From Adiantum capillus-veneris (lineage: Eukaryota > Streptophyta > Polypodiopsida > Polypodiales > Pteridaceae): a DNA stretch of 64,000 nt. The DNA is taken from assembly GCA_014529385.2 (NCBI GenBank), contig CM043955.1:138497108-138561107 (forward strand), given 5' to 3'. Shown in pieces: positions 35,355-46,800 of this stretch (position 1 is the stretch's first letter; the number at the start of each line of letters is the position of its first letter). Made by a program: the position numbers and the translations under genes. Below the pieces are notes generated by a model. It did no database searches and was not told where the DNA came from. It worked only from the letters and a program-made list of their open reading frames with translations.

Positions 35355-36734
35355 TTAGTTCACTATTTCAAGTCTGTCACTGGTAATCTGTGCACAAAGA
35401 GTCGTTTTTTCTTGTCTGTGAGGTACCTGCAATGCAACGTACGCGATAAGACATTGGGATACATGAGCACGATAGAGACATCAACGTATAAAAGTAATAC
35501 ATGTAGCTTAGTACCTTTCGCATGTTACACTTGAAAACAAATTTTGAAGGCAAATTGAGATCGGACTCATTTAATAGATCCTCTCGAACCTGTCTTAAAG
35601 TGACATTTGATCTAACCACAACAACTGTAAGCAAATAATTTGAAAACCATATCTCGATGGACATCAAGGGATTAAAAGCATCGTCACTTAAATCTTGTCC
35701 ATAGCTACCAACTGATTATTCACTCGATGCCACCTCATGTAGTAGAAAGAAACTATAAAATTATGTGATGCTATCATACACTTGCACACAACCGAGCGCT
35801 TGTCAACTTTGAACAAAATGCCTTCAGAATCACTGACATCCCAATTATCATCCAAAAAATCAAGGCAAGTTTGGGATTTGCAGATGAACATGGTTTCTAT
35901 TTTTCTAACCTCCTCATCGTGGAAGAAATCTATAAAGACATGTAATGGCATAAATAGACTGACTCGTACTTGCATGCTTGCAATGTTTGGTCGCAAACAC
36001 TTCAAAATTTCCTAATGAAGCTTGAGTTTAAAACACTCAGAGGTTTCTGAAGTTGGAACTGGCCACTTTGGGGAATCTTGTTGGGGAAGAGGGAAAGGTT
36101 TCAAAGTGCCAAATCCATGGACAGAGCAAGGGGCATTGTAAAAGTAGTCGTAAAAGAAAACTCCCCTCTCTGTGAGAGCTCTTCTCGCACTAGTTCTATA
36201 CATAAGTGCTCCCACCGAAGCATGAAAAGCATCAAAACTACCAATTATGCACTCAACTGGTTGCCAGTCTTCTTTGTTAGAAGGATAAATATCTGCAAAA
36301 ACAAAAGATAAGAGAATGGTCACAAGAAATAGTCAACAAAATAACTTGAAGGATCTTTAAAAACTTTTTAGCAATATAGTAGTCACACAGTTTGGTCTAT
36401 GAGCAGGAAACCCCAAAGGTGACTGTTGTAGTCGTAGTTCGGAGTGCATATATGCATGCTCAATGAGCACCTCTTTCACTGTCTTTCGCATTTGAGACAA
36501 GCGAAAATCTTTCACACGTCCTTTGTAGCTGTTGATGAATTCATTTGACATCCGTTTTCTTCTTCTTGTTTGAAGCAGAACCCAACTACCAATGGTGACT
36601 GTGGTAGACATCCAGCGACCATGGTCTAAGTCAAAGCTGTTGAATAGTTCCACAAATTTAACAGAGGCGGATGGTCGTCGTGGTCGTCTTCCTTCCATCT
36701 CTGCTTCTATTAGTTGCGAAGTGAGACTACGCAA
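35355..36734 (-). pseudogene. Gene D of the multi-gene element, copy 2
   Basis: Minus strand, several exons. The first recognisable one (from 36734) has a basic segment EMEGRRPRRPSASVKF and SQMRKTVKEVLIEHAYMH. The second (from 36292, after TTTTTGCAG) has DIYPSNKEDWQPVECIIGSF, GVFFYDYFYNAPCSVHGFG and VFIDFFHDEEVRKIETMF. The third (35624-35515) has VVVVRSNVTLRQVREDLLNE then LPSKFVFKCNMRK. The last (35426-35355) ends with the TAA. The third exon has the length and hydrophobic pattern of a ubiquitin-like fold, a weak resemblance only. An in-frame TAG lies near 36012. An additional 5' exon toward 36990 is possible. The gene starts close to the right inverted repeat and converges on gene C. I do not recognise the family. 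Confidence 0.6.
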
Positions 36735-37031
36735 AAACGATAAAAGAAAAGAGGCTCACTAGTTTACACAAGAAGTAGTAGCTTGAAAAGTGTTCATCAA
36801 AAGACGTGCCTCATTGAATGTGAGTTATGGAACATTCGGCGTTCATCGTCCATGGCAAGAGAATAATTTGCACAAATTGCGTCGCATCTTCTTATTGAGA
36901 TCTTTTTAACAGAGAAAACTCTTTTTTGAAAACGCACAAATTTGAGATAAAAATCAAATAAATTGGAGCTACCGTTGTGGTGACTCAAACTCTATTGGTC
37001 GAACAACATTCTCTCTCTAATGCCAAAAAGT

Positions 37032-37060
37032 CCTTTTTTGAGTCCAAACTTTTCCTAATG
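37032..37060 (-). repeat. Right terminal inverted repeat, copy 2
   Basis: 29-bp partner of 27269-27297, ending TTTTCCTAATG on the plus strand. Confidence 0.9.
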
Positions 37061-38020
37061 ACTACTGCCCAATACTTAGATAGCAATCCTGGGAAACATA
37101 TCACACATGGAGGAGCAAGAGACCCTTAGTTTTGAACTACTAGTACTCTCCAAGCCTACCAATAGAGGCATACATGGTCCACACCACGAAGGTTGTAATT
37201 ACTCAGATGAGAGATGTACCTAATCTTACATGCCAAATGCTCACAAAGATTGCAAAGATGGTTATCACCTCCATAGAAGCATTTGAAGATATAGATGCAG
37301 TGGAACACCCGTGGCAGGTGTTCCACGAAGGCATAGAGGGCATCAATTAGAACTTAAAAACCAAAGCCCCCCTCAAGGAAAATACTCATGGGGATGTATG
37401 CCAGGCTGATGTTCCTCCCCCCTAACAAAGGAACTGCAGGCCAGGCATATAGCCTACCAAAGCACATTAATGAATAATCCACTCAAAGATCTGACCGTCC
37501 AGGAAAACATCATTGCCAGGGCCTCCAAATTCAATAGGATTGCAAGGACACTAGAGAAAAGAAGATTTTACTATTAAAGAAGCAAAGGCCTGCAAACAGT
37601 AAAGACTTGCATGAGGACATACAACAGCTAGGAAGGGGAGAGTTTTTGGTTAATGCAACTGACGAGCACCCTCCTAGCCGATCACACCTTTCCCAAGTCA
37701 CAAATTTTGATGTACTTTATTCTATTCTTACAAAAAGCTTTGTAAAAGAGTCTCTATTATTTTTGAGCCAAATGTTGTAAACTGTGAGATGTATTCTTTT
37801 TCATGAGCCTAAAGCCTTCTAAGTGGGCCATTATCCATATGAAAAGCCATAGGCATAAAGCTCAAAAATCCTTAATTGAACACATTCTAGCATTATCTAA
37901 AGTTTTGGAAGAACTTTGTATGTACAACTATGAGCGACTTCTCAACAACAACTTGTAATAGATTTTTCTCATGATGTGGTAATCAAAATTCTATTCTGCA
38001 AAGTGCATTGTGTTCCTTTT
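37061..38020 (+). pseudogene. Decayed ORF repeat, right half
   Basis: Text resumes in a style like 24960-27268: stop-interrupted coding-like sequence with KVVITQMRDVPNLTCQML and MVITSIEAFEDIDAVEHP in plus-strand frames. It probably continues the repeat into which copy 2 inserted. Beyond about 37700 I see nothing interpretable. Confidence 0.3.
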
Positions 38021-38246
38021 TGTTGGAACTAGGGTTATAGGGAAACACGCATAGCTTGGAGAAGATGAAGGAAGCTCAAGGTACACAATAGAGAGTGTAT
38101 TACTTAGTGCGCAATGGAAAGATGGATAGCCCTAGAGTGATGGGCGTATATACAATGCATGGGGGGGAAAAACTCCTAAAGAGGGAAAAATGCCCCGGCT
38201 GTCCTAGTGTGTTCACACATATCACCACCACATGTATATGGTACCA
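38021..38246 (-). repeat. 3' LTR of the second Copia family
   Basis: About 226 bp, on the plus strand from TGTTGGAACTAGGG to ATGGTACCA. It aligns with the reverse complement of 17081-17307. The purine tract on the minus strand (CCAGGGGGGAT) lies next to it at about 38247-38259. Confidence 0.88.
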
Positions 38247-38406
38247 AATCCCCCCTGGGAGTGATGCGGTGAATGAGGGCTGGCACAAAGAGTAAAAGGA
38301 AGTGCCATGCCCTGAGGACAAGATCATTCCACAAAGGGGAGCAAGCCCAAAGATTTGCCAACTTCTCATGAGATAATGCCTTTTTGAAAATATCTACAAG
38401 GTTGTC

Positions 38407-39951
38407 CTATGTTGACACATAAGCCAAGCTTATCTCTCCTGCTGAGAGCCTCTCCTTGACATAGTGGTAATGCACCTCAATGTGCTTTGTGCGAGCATGA
38501 AAATCTTGGTTTCTCGCAACTGCCAATGCGCTTTGACTGTCAGTGTAGATTTTGTTGGCAATGTCTTGTCCAACACCCAAATCAGCCATAAGGTGTGTGA
38601 GCCATACACACTCAAATGTAGCTGTGAAGATTGCCATGTACTCAGCCTCACAACTGGAAGTGGCCATAGTAGGTTGCTTCTTTCTCAACCATGAAATACA
38701 TGAACTGTCAAGCATGAAACAAAAACCACTTGTGGACACTCGTGTGTCATAACAACCAATCCAATCTGAGGCCGAAAAAGCATGTAAATCTAGCGGCAAT
38801 GATCCGCCCTTGGGATAAAACAAGTCAAGATGCAAAGTCCCACTCAAGTAGTGAAAAATCCTCTTGACTACCTGCCAATGCTTAGACCCTCGGCTATGCA
38901 TAAATCTGATGACCTATGAGACTGCAAATGTCCGGCCTCGTGTTGCTTACATAAATGAGGCAACCAACAGCAGTTTGGTAAAGAGTGACATCAGCAAAAT
39001 CAATAGCATCATGTAGACTCAACTTCAAACCTGTTTCCATGGGAGTGGCAATAGGTTTGCAATCCTCAAGTGCAAACTTACATAGCAATGTCTCTATGTA
39101 ACTTTTTTGACACAAGGCAATACCACCATCACACTGCTTAAACTGTTTCCAAGTAATGATGCAACAGTCCCAAATATTTCATCTTGAAAGTAGAATTCAA
39201 ATCAGCCTTAAATTCAGCAATATGTGCCTCATTGGGACCAGTGATCATCAAATCATCCACATAAAGAACAACAATGAGAAGTACATCTCCCTCATGCTTG
39301 ACATACAATGTGTTTTTTGTTGGACTGTTACGAAAGCCACGTTTGACCAAATGAGTGTCATCTTTCTCATACCAAGCACGAGGAGGTTGCTTCAACCCAT
39401 ACAAAGCCTTCTTACATCTACACACTTTGTCCTCTTGTCCTTTCTTGACAAAATCACGAGGCTGTGTTACATAGACTTCCTAAAAAATGCCACCATCCAA
39501 GAAAGCAGTAACAATATCAAATTGATGTACATTCCAACCAAAATGAGCTGCCAATGCACATTGAAAACAAACAATAGTCATACAACAAGTGGGAGCAAAA
39601 GTTTCTTCTTCATAATCTATGCCTTTCTGCTACACATAGCCTTTTGCAACAAGTCAAGCCTTATGGCGATCAACCTCACCATCCGGCTTGCATTTCAACT
39701 TGTAAACCCACTTTGGTACCAATGGCCTTTTGGCCAGGAGGCAAATCACATAGAGTCCATGTGTCATTTTCTATAAATGCATCATATTGTGATTGCATGG
39801 TAGCCATACAATTTTCTAAATTATGTGCTTCATCAAAATATAGAGGTTCCTCTATATCACATAAGCTAGACACAGCCAAAGCATAACAATCTGATGCATA
39901 AGAGGCATGGTGAGAACCTGAACGAGAACAACTAGACAAAGGTGCATCCAA
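38407..39951 (-). pseudogene. Copia RT and RNase H remnant
   Basis: Frames in order on the minus strand. 39951-39676 gives the RT start (LENCMATMQSQYDAFIENDT). 39425-39138 carries ALYGLKQPPRAWYEK and the catalytic YVDDLMITGPNE. 39115-38894 carries the connection region (TRPDI). 38901-38407 is RNase H with SASDWIGCYDTRVSTSG, SSCEAEYMA and YTDSQSAL. Stops and shifts separate the frames, so no enzyme can be made. A further piece at 40233-40048 belongs to the integrase-RT linker. Confidence 0.88.
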
Positions 39952-40253
39952 TTACTATCACGCAAAGTGTGCACCAACCATTTTGGCATACCTCTAGCTT
40001 TCTCATTTTCAACCCTTTCCTCATCAAGTACATCATGTACATCTGCATCAGTAATAGGCTAATCTGTAGCATTTTTTAGATTCCCCCATAGGTTGTACAT
40101 TTGCCTCATTTGAATTCACATTCGAACTTCCACCCCTAAAAAGAGGCAATAAATTGTCATAAATGTCATGTGAGCTTACATTACTATTGCGAGTGTTACC
40201 ATTCACCGAGCGAGGTTTTCCAAGCAAGTACAAAACTCAAGCAAGACTTTCAC

Positions 40254-40255
<2 letters not shown>

Positions 40256-40309
<54 letters not shown>
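40256..40309. repeat. (CA)n microsatellite
   Basis: About 54 bases of perfect CA repeat at the broken 5' edge of the Copia fragment. Confidence 0.95.
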
Positions 40310-40311
<2 letters not shown>

Positions 40312-40881
40312 TAATTCAATAGAACAAAATTACTAACGTAGGTCACAAATTCTAGGGGTGTTTATGTACATCATCTTGCACGACAACAACCAGCAAAAAG
40401 CCAACTTTTTTCAGTGAAATCTTTCGACTAATGTGATGAGAAAGCGAGGCGAGTCGAAGCAACACAGTATTGTGCAATCTTTCTTACCTGGGCATTGCAA
40501 GTGAACAAATAATTAACATAGTGTAGTAAGTCTATCATGACATAACTCAAATATGAAAAATGAGCCCACAAAGAGAGCTATAAACAATGTAGGAAAAATG
40601 ATTATGGCAACACTGAGGGGCATGAATGCAAGGATGATCATCTGAACGTGATTGTGTCCATATACGAGGTCACAAAATCTCTAATGCAAATCTCCCAAAA
40701 CCTGCACTAGGGGGAGGCACTTAATAATTATACGATGATAATGTGACTGCAAGAGAAAGGATTATTTAATTCCAACTTTTTTACACAATTTCACATATAA
40801 AAGGGTACCATAAAATGGAAATGGGAAAGAATTTATAGATTGAATAGGAAAAGGGTGCAATTTATTTGGTCAAAATTTTAT

Positions 40882-41170
40882 AGACAAGAAACTTTAGAAA
40901 TAGTCCTTGAATGCACATGATATACACAATTTATGCATAGACCCCCCCCCTCCCCCCCAAAAGCCCAAGACCATGCACACCAAGGTGAGGATATAAATAT
41001 ATATATATAAATCTATCAAGAACATATTAGACAAGAAACTTTAGAAATAGTCCTTGAATGCACATGATATACACAATTTATGCATAGACCCCCCCCCCAA
41101 AAGCCCAAGACCATGCACACCAAGGTGAGGATACATATATATATAAATCTATCAAGAACATATTAGATAT
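40882..41170. repeat. 147-bp tandem duplication
   Basis: Two copies starting AGACAAGAAACTTTAGAAAT at 40882 and 41029. They differ mainly in the length of an internal poly-C run and an AT-dinucleotide run. Confidence 0.9.
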
Positions 41171-41856
41171 TTGGATGTAGTTTGATAATATCTTTTGTTT
41201 TGTAATGATAAGAAAATCCCTGAAACTAGAATGCATTAGATTAATGCCAAGATAGGTGCTTCTAGAGATATGACACAAGATCTTTATCCTTTTTGTTCCC
41301 TCGTTGTGCATCCCTCCCTGCATTATAGTGTGTATCCTTTGGTCCTATATGTGTCATGCATTACTATTCTTGCATGGGATGGCAACATATAGTCGCATGG
41401 TAACAACCATCTCATGATAGCATTGCAAACTAAGCACAATTGCCATATTCAATCGACCAAGCACAAATTAACGACCCATAAGCCATAGAGCATTGATGAA
41501 ATGAAAAGAGAAAGTCAACATAGGCCATTATTAAAAATCCATCTTTTTGTCTCTCGCCTCACTGACATCCCCCCCCCCCACGTGCCATCCTCTAGATTTT
41601 TCCCTTGGTTGACGTGCAAGTATCTTCATAGATTCTTACTAATAGAAGCACCTCCAAACTGTTTGTACCCTCTTGCCATGCCCCACCTCCCTCACCTTCT
41701 TTGTCAAGCGATGCCACTCCTCATCATCACCAACAGAATGAACTCTCTTCCATCCCACTCGTCACCTAACCACCATCACCTATACAGGACAATCTACTCT
41801 AGAGCAACAACTTGTCATAATCATCTCCACGGTTGATCCATCTACGTTGATTAACA

Positions 41857-41858
<2 letters not shown>

Positions 41859-41919
<61 letters not shown>
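41859..41919. repeat. (GA)n microsatellite
   Basis: About 60 bases of perfect GA repeat. Confidence 0.95.
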
Positions 41920-41921
<2 letters not shown>

Positions 41922-43624
41922 CCATATGCTCGTACTGGGTCATGCACACAACCACCAAAGAGAGAGGCGGCATGGTTTGTACCACAAAAATCAAACAACA
42001 CAGCATGTTTTTCATTTGAGTCATGATATAATATGTAAAAGAAAATCATATATCCTTCCCAATTGCCTCACCCTCCTACAACCACATGGCCGTATCCCAC
42101 CAACTACTTGGCTTACTCTTTCCTACTTGTTCCCACTCATTCTCCTTCCTACATGCCTTGACATCTGCTTTTCTGTGTGCTCGTCTTTGAGCTGCCTGCA
42201 CCACACGAGGAAGCCTTTATATTTTCTTTTGTTCCCATTGTCATCTGCTTTGTGGACCAAATCCACACTAATCAAACAAAATTGAACAACCCTATTTGAG
42301 TTGTCTCTTACTCCTCCTTAAAAGTCACAAGATACCTTTACTGTTCTTTGCGGTTTTGTATCCTCTTCCCTCACTTTCTCTTTCAATTCCCACAAATTTT
42401 TTTATTTTCAGCTTCAAACTTAAACTATTTTTTAATGTTTTCCAATAGTTGGAACCTTCCAAGCTATCCTTTTGAGCTACTTCATCACAACACAAGCGTG
42501 GCAATCGACTCCTCATTGTAGGAGGAGTGCATACGTAGGTTCTTGCAATCAGAGGTAGCAGTTGCCTAAAAAAAATCATAATCCTCTACCAACCTACTCT
42601 CACATTTGGTCTTTCACCCGCCACCTTGGATCTCCACCTGATTGGATGAGCACCCCCTTTGAGTACCCCCCCCCCCGCTCATTTGTGTCTGCCAGTGAGA
42701 TGAGCATCGGTCGCCTCTTTTTTCCATTCATTTCTCATCTACCTATTTACTTCAAAATGTGGGATCTAAACCCCCCCCAAATCAATCCGCGTCGCCACGG
42801 GCTGATTTGAAGGGTTTTAGCTTCTCAAGGGTGATGAAAGTTGTAGTGATCTCATTGTCCACCACCGAGCATCGTTTCACGCAATACCTTGCCTGCTTGC
42901 GATTGCAATCAGTCCAAAACCTATTTGCTCCCCGTTCCATATTGCACCCTCTTCCATAAATGCAGCTCCAAGTGCTAGTAGGTGTCTAGATCCTGCCCTC
43001 CATCTACTCGGTATCCCCTGCAACAAAAAATCTACTCACTTGCAGTAGCTTAATGGGTTTTAGCTTCCGAGTACCATGTGTGCTTGCATCTTCCACTGCC
43101 TAAGCCGACACGATGCAACTGTTCTTGTCCTCCTTCTTTAATGGGGTTCAATCTTTTGAATACAAGGTGAATATTAAGGGAGCAAATGCTTCTAATGATG
43201 AAAATGCAAACAGTTATGATTAACAACCAACTAAGCAAGACAAGAGGGCTTAGTGATCCAGCACAAGAATTTGGTTATGCAAATACATGAAACTCTAAAG
43301 AACCAATTAAGGAGATCTAATGCTAATTAAGCTTTAATTAGGTAGTATGTAGTGGCTCAAGAGGTTTAAAACTCAAGAATATGCTCATGCTATCCAATTC
43401 AACACTAAATTGAACATAAAGCATTCAATAGGAACAATCCCATGAGACCTTAAAGATCTATTCGACCGAGCTTGAACTCAAGTCCTATTGCTTAGGAGGG
43501 AAGGGAGATAATCAATCTACGTACACGTGGGTGATAGAACGGTTATTCCCACCCTCACACCTTTTTTTTTCCTTTTTTAAGGTTCTCTCTATCCCCCAAC
43601 CCAAAACAAAAAAACCACCACAAA

Positions 43625-43651
43625 CCCCCCCCCCCCCCCCCCCCCCCCCCC
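43625..43651. repeat. Poly-C tract
   Basis: 27 consecutive C about 170 bp upstream of the PPR start codon; likely length-variable. Confidence 0.9.
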
Positions 43652-43823
43652 AAGAGTATGGCCTTGCACATGGCAGTCCAATGGAGGGTAATACGGATGG
43701 AGAGTCGCAGGCGAGGTGCTGCATACCCAGAAAGTAGCTACAGCTTCCTGGTGGGATCCATGAGCGCCACCATCCATTTGTGGTTCCTTAAGAGGCAAGA
43801 ATGAAATGCTCCCTTGAGAGAAG

Positions 43824-46800
43824 ATGAGCCGACAGGAAATTGACATGAAAACAGAACATACTGTTTTAGTTTCCCTGGCAAGAAACTGCGCCAAGACCAA
43901 GGATCTGTATAAGGGCTACAGGGTGCATGCTGACCTCTTGCGAAGGGGGCTGCTGGAACAAAGCCCTTATGTTGTTGATGCTCTCGTGAACATGTATGCA
44001 AAATGTGGTGCCCTTGCAAAGGCAAAAGATTTGCTTCTTGAATTTCATGTTCGGGATGTGTTCTCTTGGACTGCTCTTATCTCAGCGTATGTTCAGCATG
44101 GGCAGGCTAAGCTTGCTTTGATTTGCTTCGAATGGATGCAGCACGAGGGCCTTTCTCCTGATGCTGTAACTTTTGCATGCATGTTGAGAGCTTGTGGCAG
44201 CTTAAGAGCAATTGACAAGGGCAGTGAAATTCATTATGTGATCGCTCAACAGGGCTTGCTGGATAATGATCTTGTGCTTGGCAACGCTTTGGTGGACATG
44301 TATGCCAAATGTAGCGCTCTTACAAAAGCAGCACAAGTGCTTGAAGAGCTTCCTCATCGAGATATTGTTACCTGGAATGCATTGATTGCAGGATATACAC
44401 AACATGGGCAAGCTGAGGATGCTCTGAAGTGTATTGACCTTATAGAACATGAGGGCCTTGCCCCAGACCGGGTGACGTTCACGTGTGCTTTAAAAGCATG
44501 CGGTAGCCTAGGTGCAGCTGCTAAGGGGCAGCAGTTCCACAATGAGATTTCCAAAGAGGGGCTGCTGGCAAAAGACAATGCACTTGGGAATGCTTTGGTC
44601 GACATGTATGCCAAATGTGGTGCTCTTCAAAAAGCACAAGGAGTTTTGAATGAGCTCTCTACCATGGATGTTATCGCTTGGAATGCATTGATTGCAGGAT
44701 ATGCACAGCAGGGTCAAGGAGAGGAAGCATTAAATTGTTTTGAACAGATGCAAACCCGAGGCATTTCTCCTGATGCACTTACTTTCACACCTGTCTTACA
44801 AGCATGTGGCACTATAGGTGCAAGTTGCAAGGGTGAAAGAATACATGATGAGATCACTAGGCGAGGGCTCTTGGGAGAAGATATTATGCTTGGCAATGCT
44901 TTGGTGCATATGTATGCCAAGTGTGGTGCTATTGGAAAAGCAAAGAAAGTGCTTCTTGAGGAGCTCCATGTACGAAACACTATTTCTTGGAACACACTAA
45001 TTGCAGGATATGTCCAACAAGGGCAGGGTGATGATGCTTTAGAGTGTTTTGAACAGATGCAACGTGAGGGCCTTTCTCCTGACGAGGTTACTTTTGCTTG
45101 TGTTTTGAAAGCATGTAGCAGTGCAGGAGAAGCTGACAAGGGTGAACAAATTCATGATAAAATTGTTAGCCAAGGGTTATTGGAAAATAATGTTGTGCTT
45201 GGAAACGCTTTGTTAGACATGTATGTAAAATGCGGTGCCTTTTCAAAAGCACAAGAAGTACTAGAGGAGCTCCCTGCTCAAAGTGTTGTATCATGGAATA
45301 TAATAATGGGTGGATATGCTCATCAAAGCCAGGGTGAAGAGGCACTAAGGTGTCTTGAGCGAATGGAATGCATGGGATTTGTTCCCAATCCGGTAACCTT
45401 TTCTTGTGCTTTAAAGGCATGTGGTAGTATAGGTGCAGTAGACAAGGGGGAAGAAATCCATGAGAAGATCTCTAAACAAGGGTTGCTGGAAGACCATTTG
45501 GTGCTTGGCAATGCTTTGGTGGATATGTATGCCAGATGCGGTGCTTTTGCAAAAGCACAAGAAGTGCTTGAGAAACTACCTGTTCGGGATGCAATCTCCT
45601 GGAATGCTCTAATCACAGCGCATGTGCAGCATGGGCAGGCTCATGAAGCTTTGAACTGTCTTGATGTGATGCAGCTCGAGGGTCTCTCTCCAAACGCAGT
45701 TACACATGCCTGCATTTTGAAAGCTTGTGGCTTCTTAGGAACACTGGATAAGGGGGAGCAAATTCACCTTGAAATATCCAGACACGAGTTATGTGTGAGA
45801 GATTCTGTTCTTGGCAATGCCTTGGTAGATATGTATGTCAAGTGTGGGGCTCTTGCCAAGGCTCAAAAAGCTCTTAAAGAGCTTCAGATTCAGAATGTCA
45901 CAGCTTGGAATGCACTTATTGCAGAATTTGTCCAACAGGGGCAGGGTCAGAATGCCATCGTATGTTTTGAGCAAATGCAGCACGAAGGCTTCTGTCCAGA
46001 TGCGGTCACGTATGCATGCATCTTGAAGGCCTGTGGCTGTATTAAAGCAGCCAAGCAAGGGAAACAAATCCATGTAGAAGTTGCCAGACGGGACTTGCTG
46101 GGAGAAGATTTTGTTCTAAACAGTGCTTTAGTGGAAATGTATTGCAAATGCGGTGCTCTTCCAATGGCTCTAGAAGTACTAGAGGAACTTCCGGTTGTAG
46201 ATGTTGGCTCATGGAATGCACTAATCTTAGGATACATTGAACAAAATGAAGGGAAGAAAGCGCTTGCTTGTTTTGAGTGGATGCAATGCGAAGGCCTATC
46301 CCCTGATGCAGTGACATTTGCATGCACCTTAAAAGCATGTGGAATGATTGGAGCAATCGATAAAGGGGAGCACATTCGTGGTGAGATTGCCAAGCAAGGC
46401 ATGCTTGAGAAAGATGTTGTGCTTGGCAATGCATTGGTAGACATGTACGTGAAGTGTGGTGCTCTTGCGAAAGCACGAAAGGTGCTCGAGGAGCTGTGTG
46501 AAGGGAATGTTGTCTCGTGGAATACACTAATAGCAGGATATGCCCAGCAAGGGATGGGTCACAGTGCTTTGGATTGCTTTGAGCAGATGCAGCACAAGGG
46601 CCTTTCTGCAGATGCAGTTACTTTCACCTGCGTCTTGAAAGCGTGTGGAAGCATAGGAGCAGCTGACAAGGGAGAACAAATCCACGATGAGATAGTCAAA
46701 GAAGCGTTATTACAAACCAACGTTGTGCTCGGCAATGCTTTGGTTGATATGTACAGCAAGTTAGGTGACCTCAAGAAAGCGCAGCAAGTGCTTGAGGACC

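Larger units (their letters stand above)
27269..37060. mobile_element. Multi-gene TIR element with an H3-like/Ulp1 gene, copy 2
   Basis: A 9.8-kb unit bounded by 29-bp inverted repeats (27269-27297 and 37032-37060) with one mismatch, starting CATTAGGAAAAG. It contains gene A (+), gene B (-), gene C (+) and gene D (-). A and B converge, B and C diverge, C and D converge. If the repeat is taken to start at ATTAGG, the flanks carry a 3-bp duplication GAC (27267-27269 and 37060-37062). With CATTAGG no duplication is visible. It is inserted in an older decayed repeat. Gene A resembles a DDE-type transposase by motif order. The combination with an H3-tailed, histone-fold, Ulp1-like gene is not one I know from any described superfamily. 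All four genes are damaged, so this copy is not autonomous. Confidence 0.82.
38021..40255 (-). mobile_element. 3' fragment of the second Copia family (RT, RNase H, LTR)
   Basis: On the minus strand: an eroded integrase-RT linker near 40230-39960, RT (about 39951-38900), RNase H (38901-38407) and a 226-bp 3' LTR (38021-38246) preceded by a purine tract. The LTR belongs to the same family as 17081-17307. The 5' half is missing; homology ends at a CA microsatellite (40256-40309). This fragment and 17081-18425 lie in opposite orientation and hold complementary halves, but nothing shows they were one insertion. Confidence 0.85.
40310..43823. other. Stretch without a recognisable gene, upstream of the PPR gene
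   Basis: Contains a 147-bp tandem duplication (40882-41170), a GA microsatellite (41859-41919) and several poly-C runs (for example 43625-43651). No protein family is visible. The segment close to 43824 is the presumed promoter and leader of the PPR gene; I cannot place a TATA box with confidence. Confidence 0.45.
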
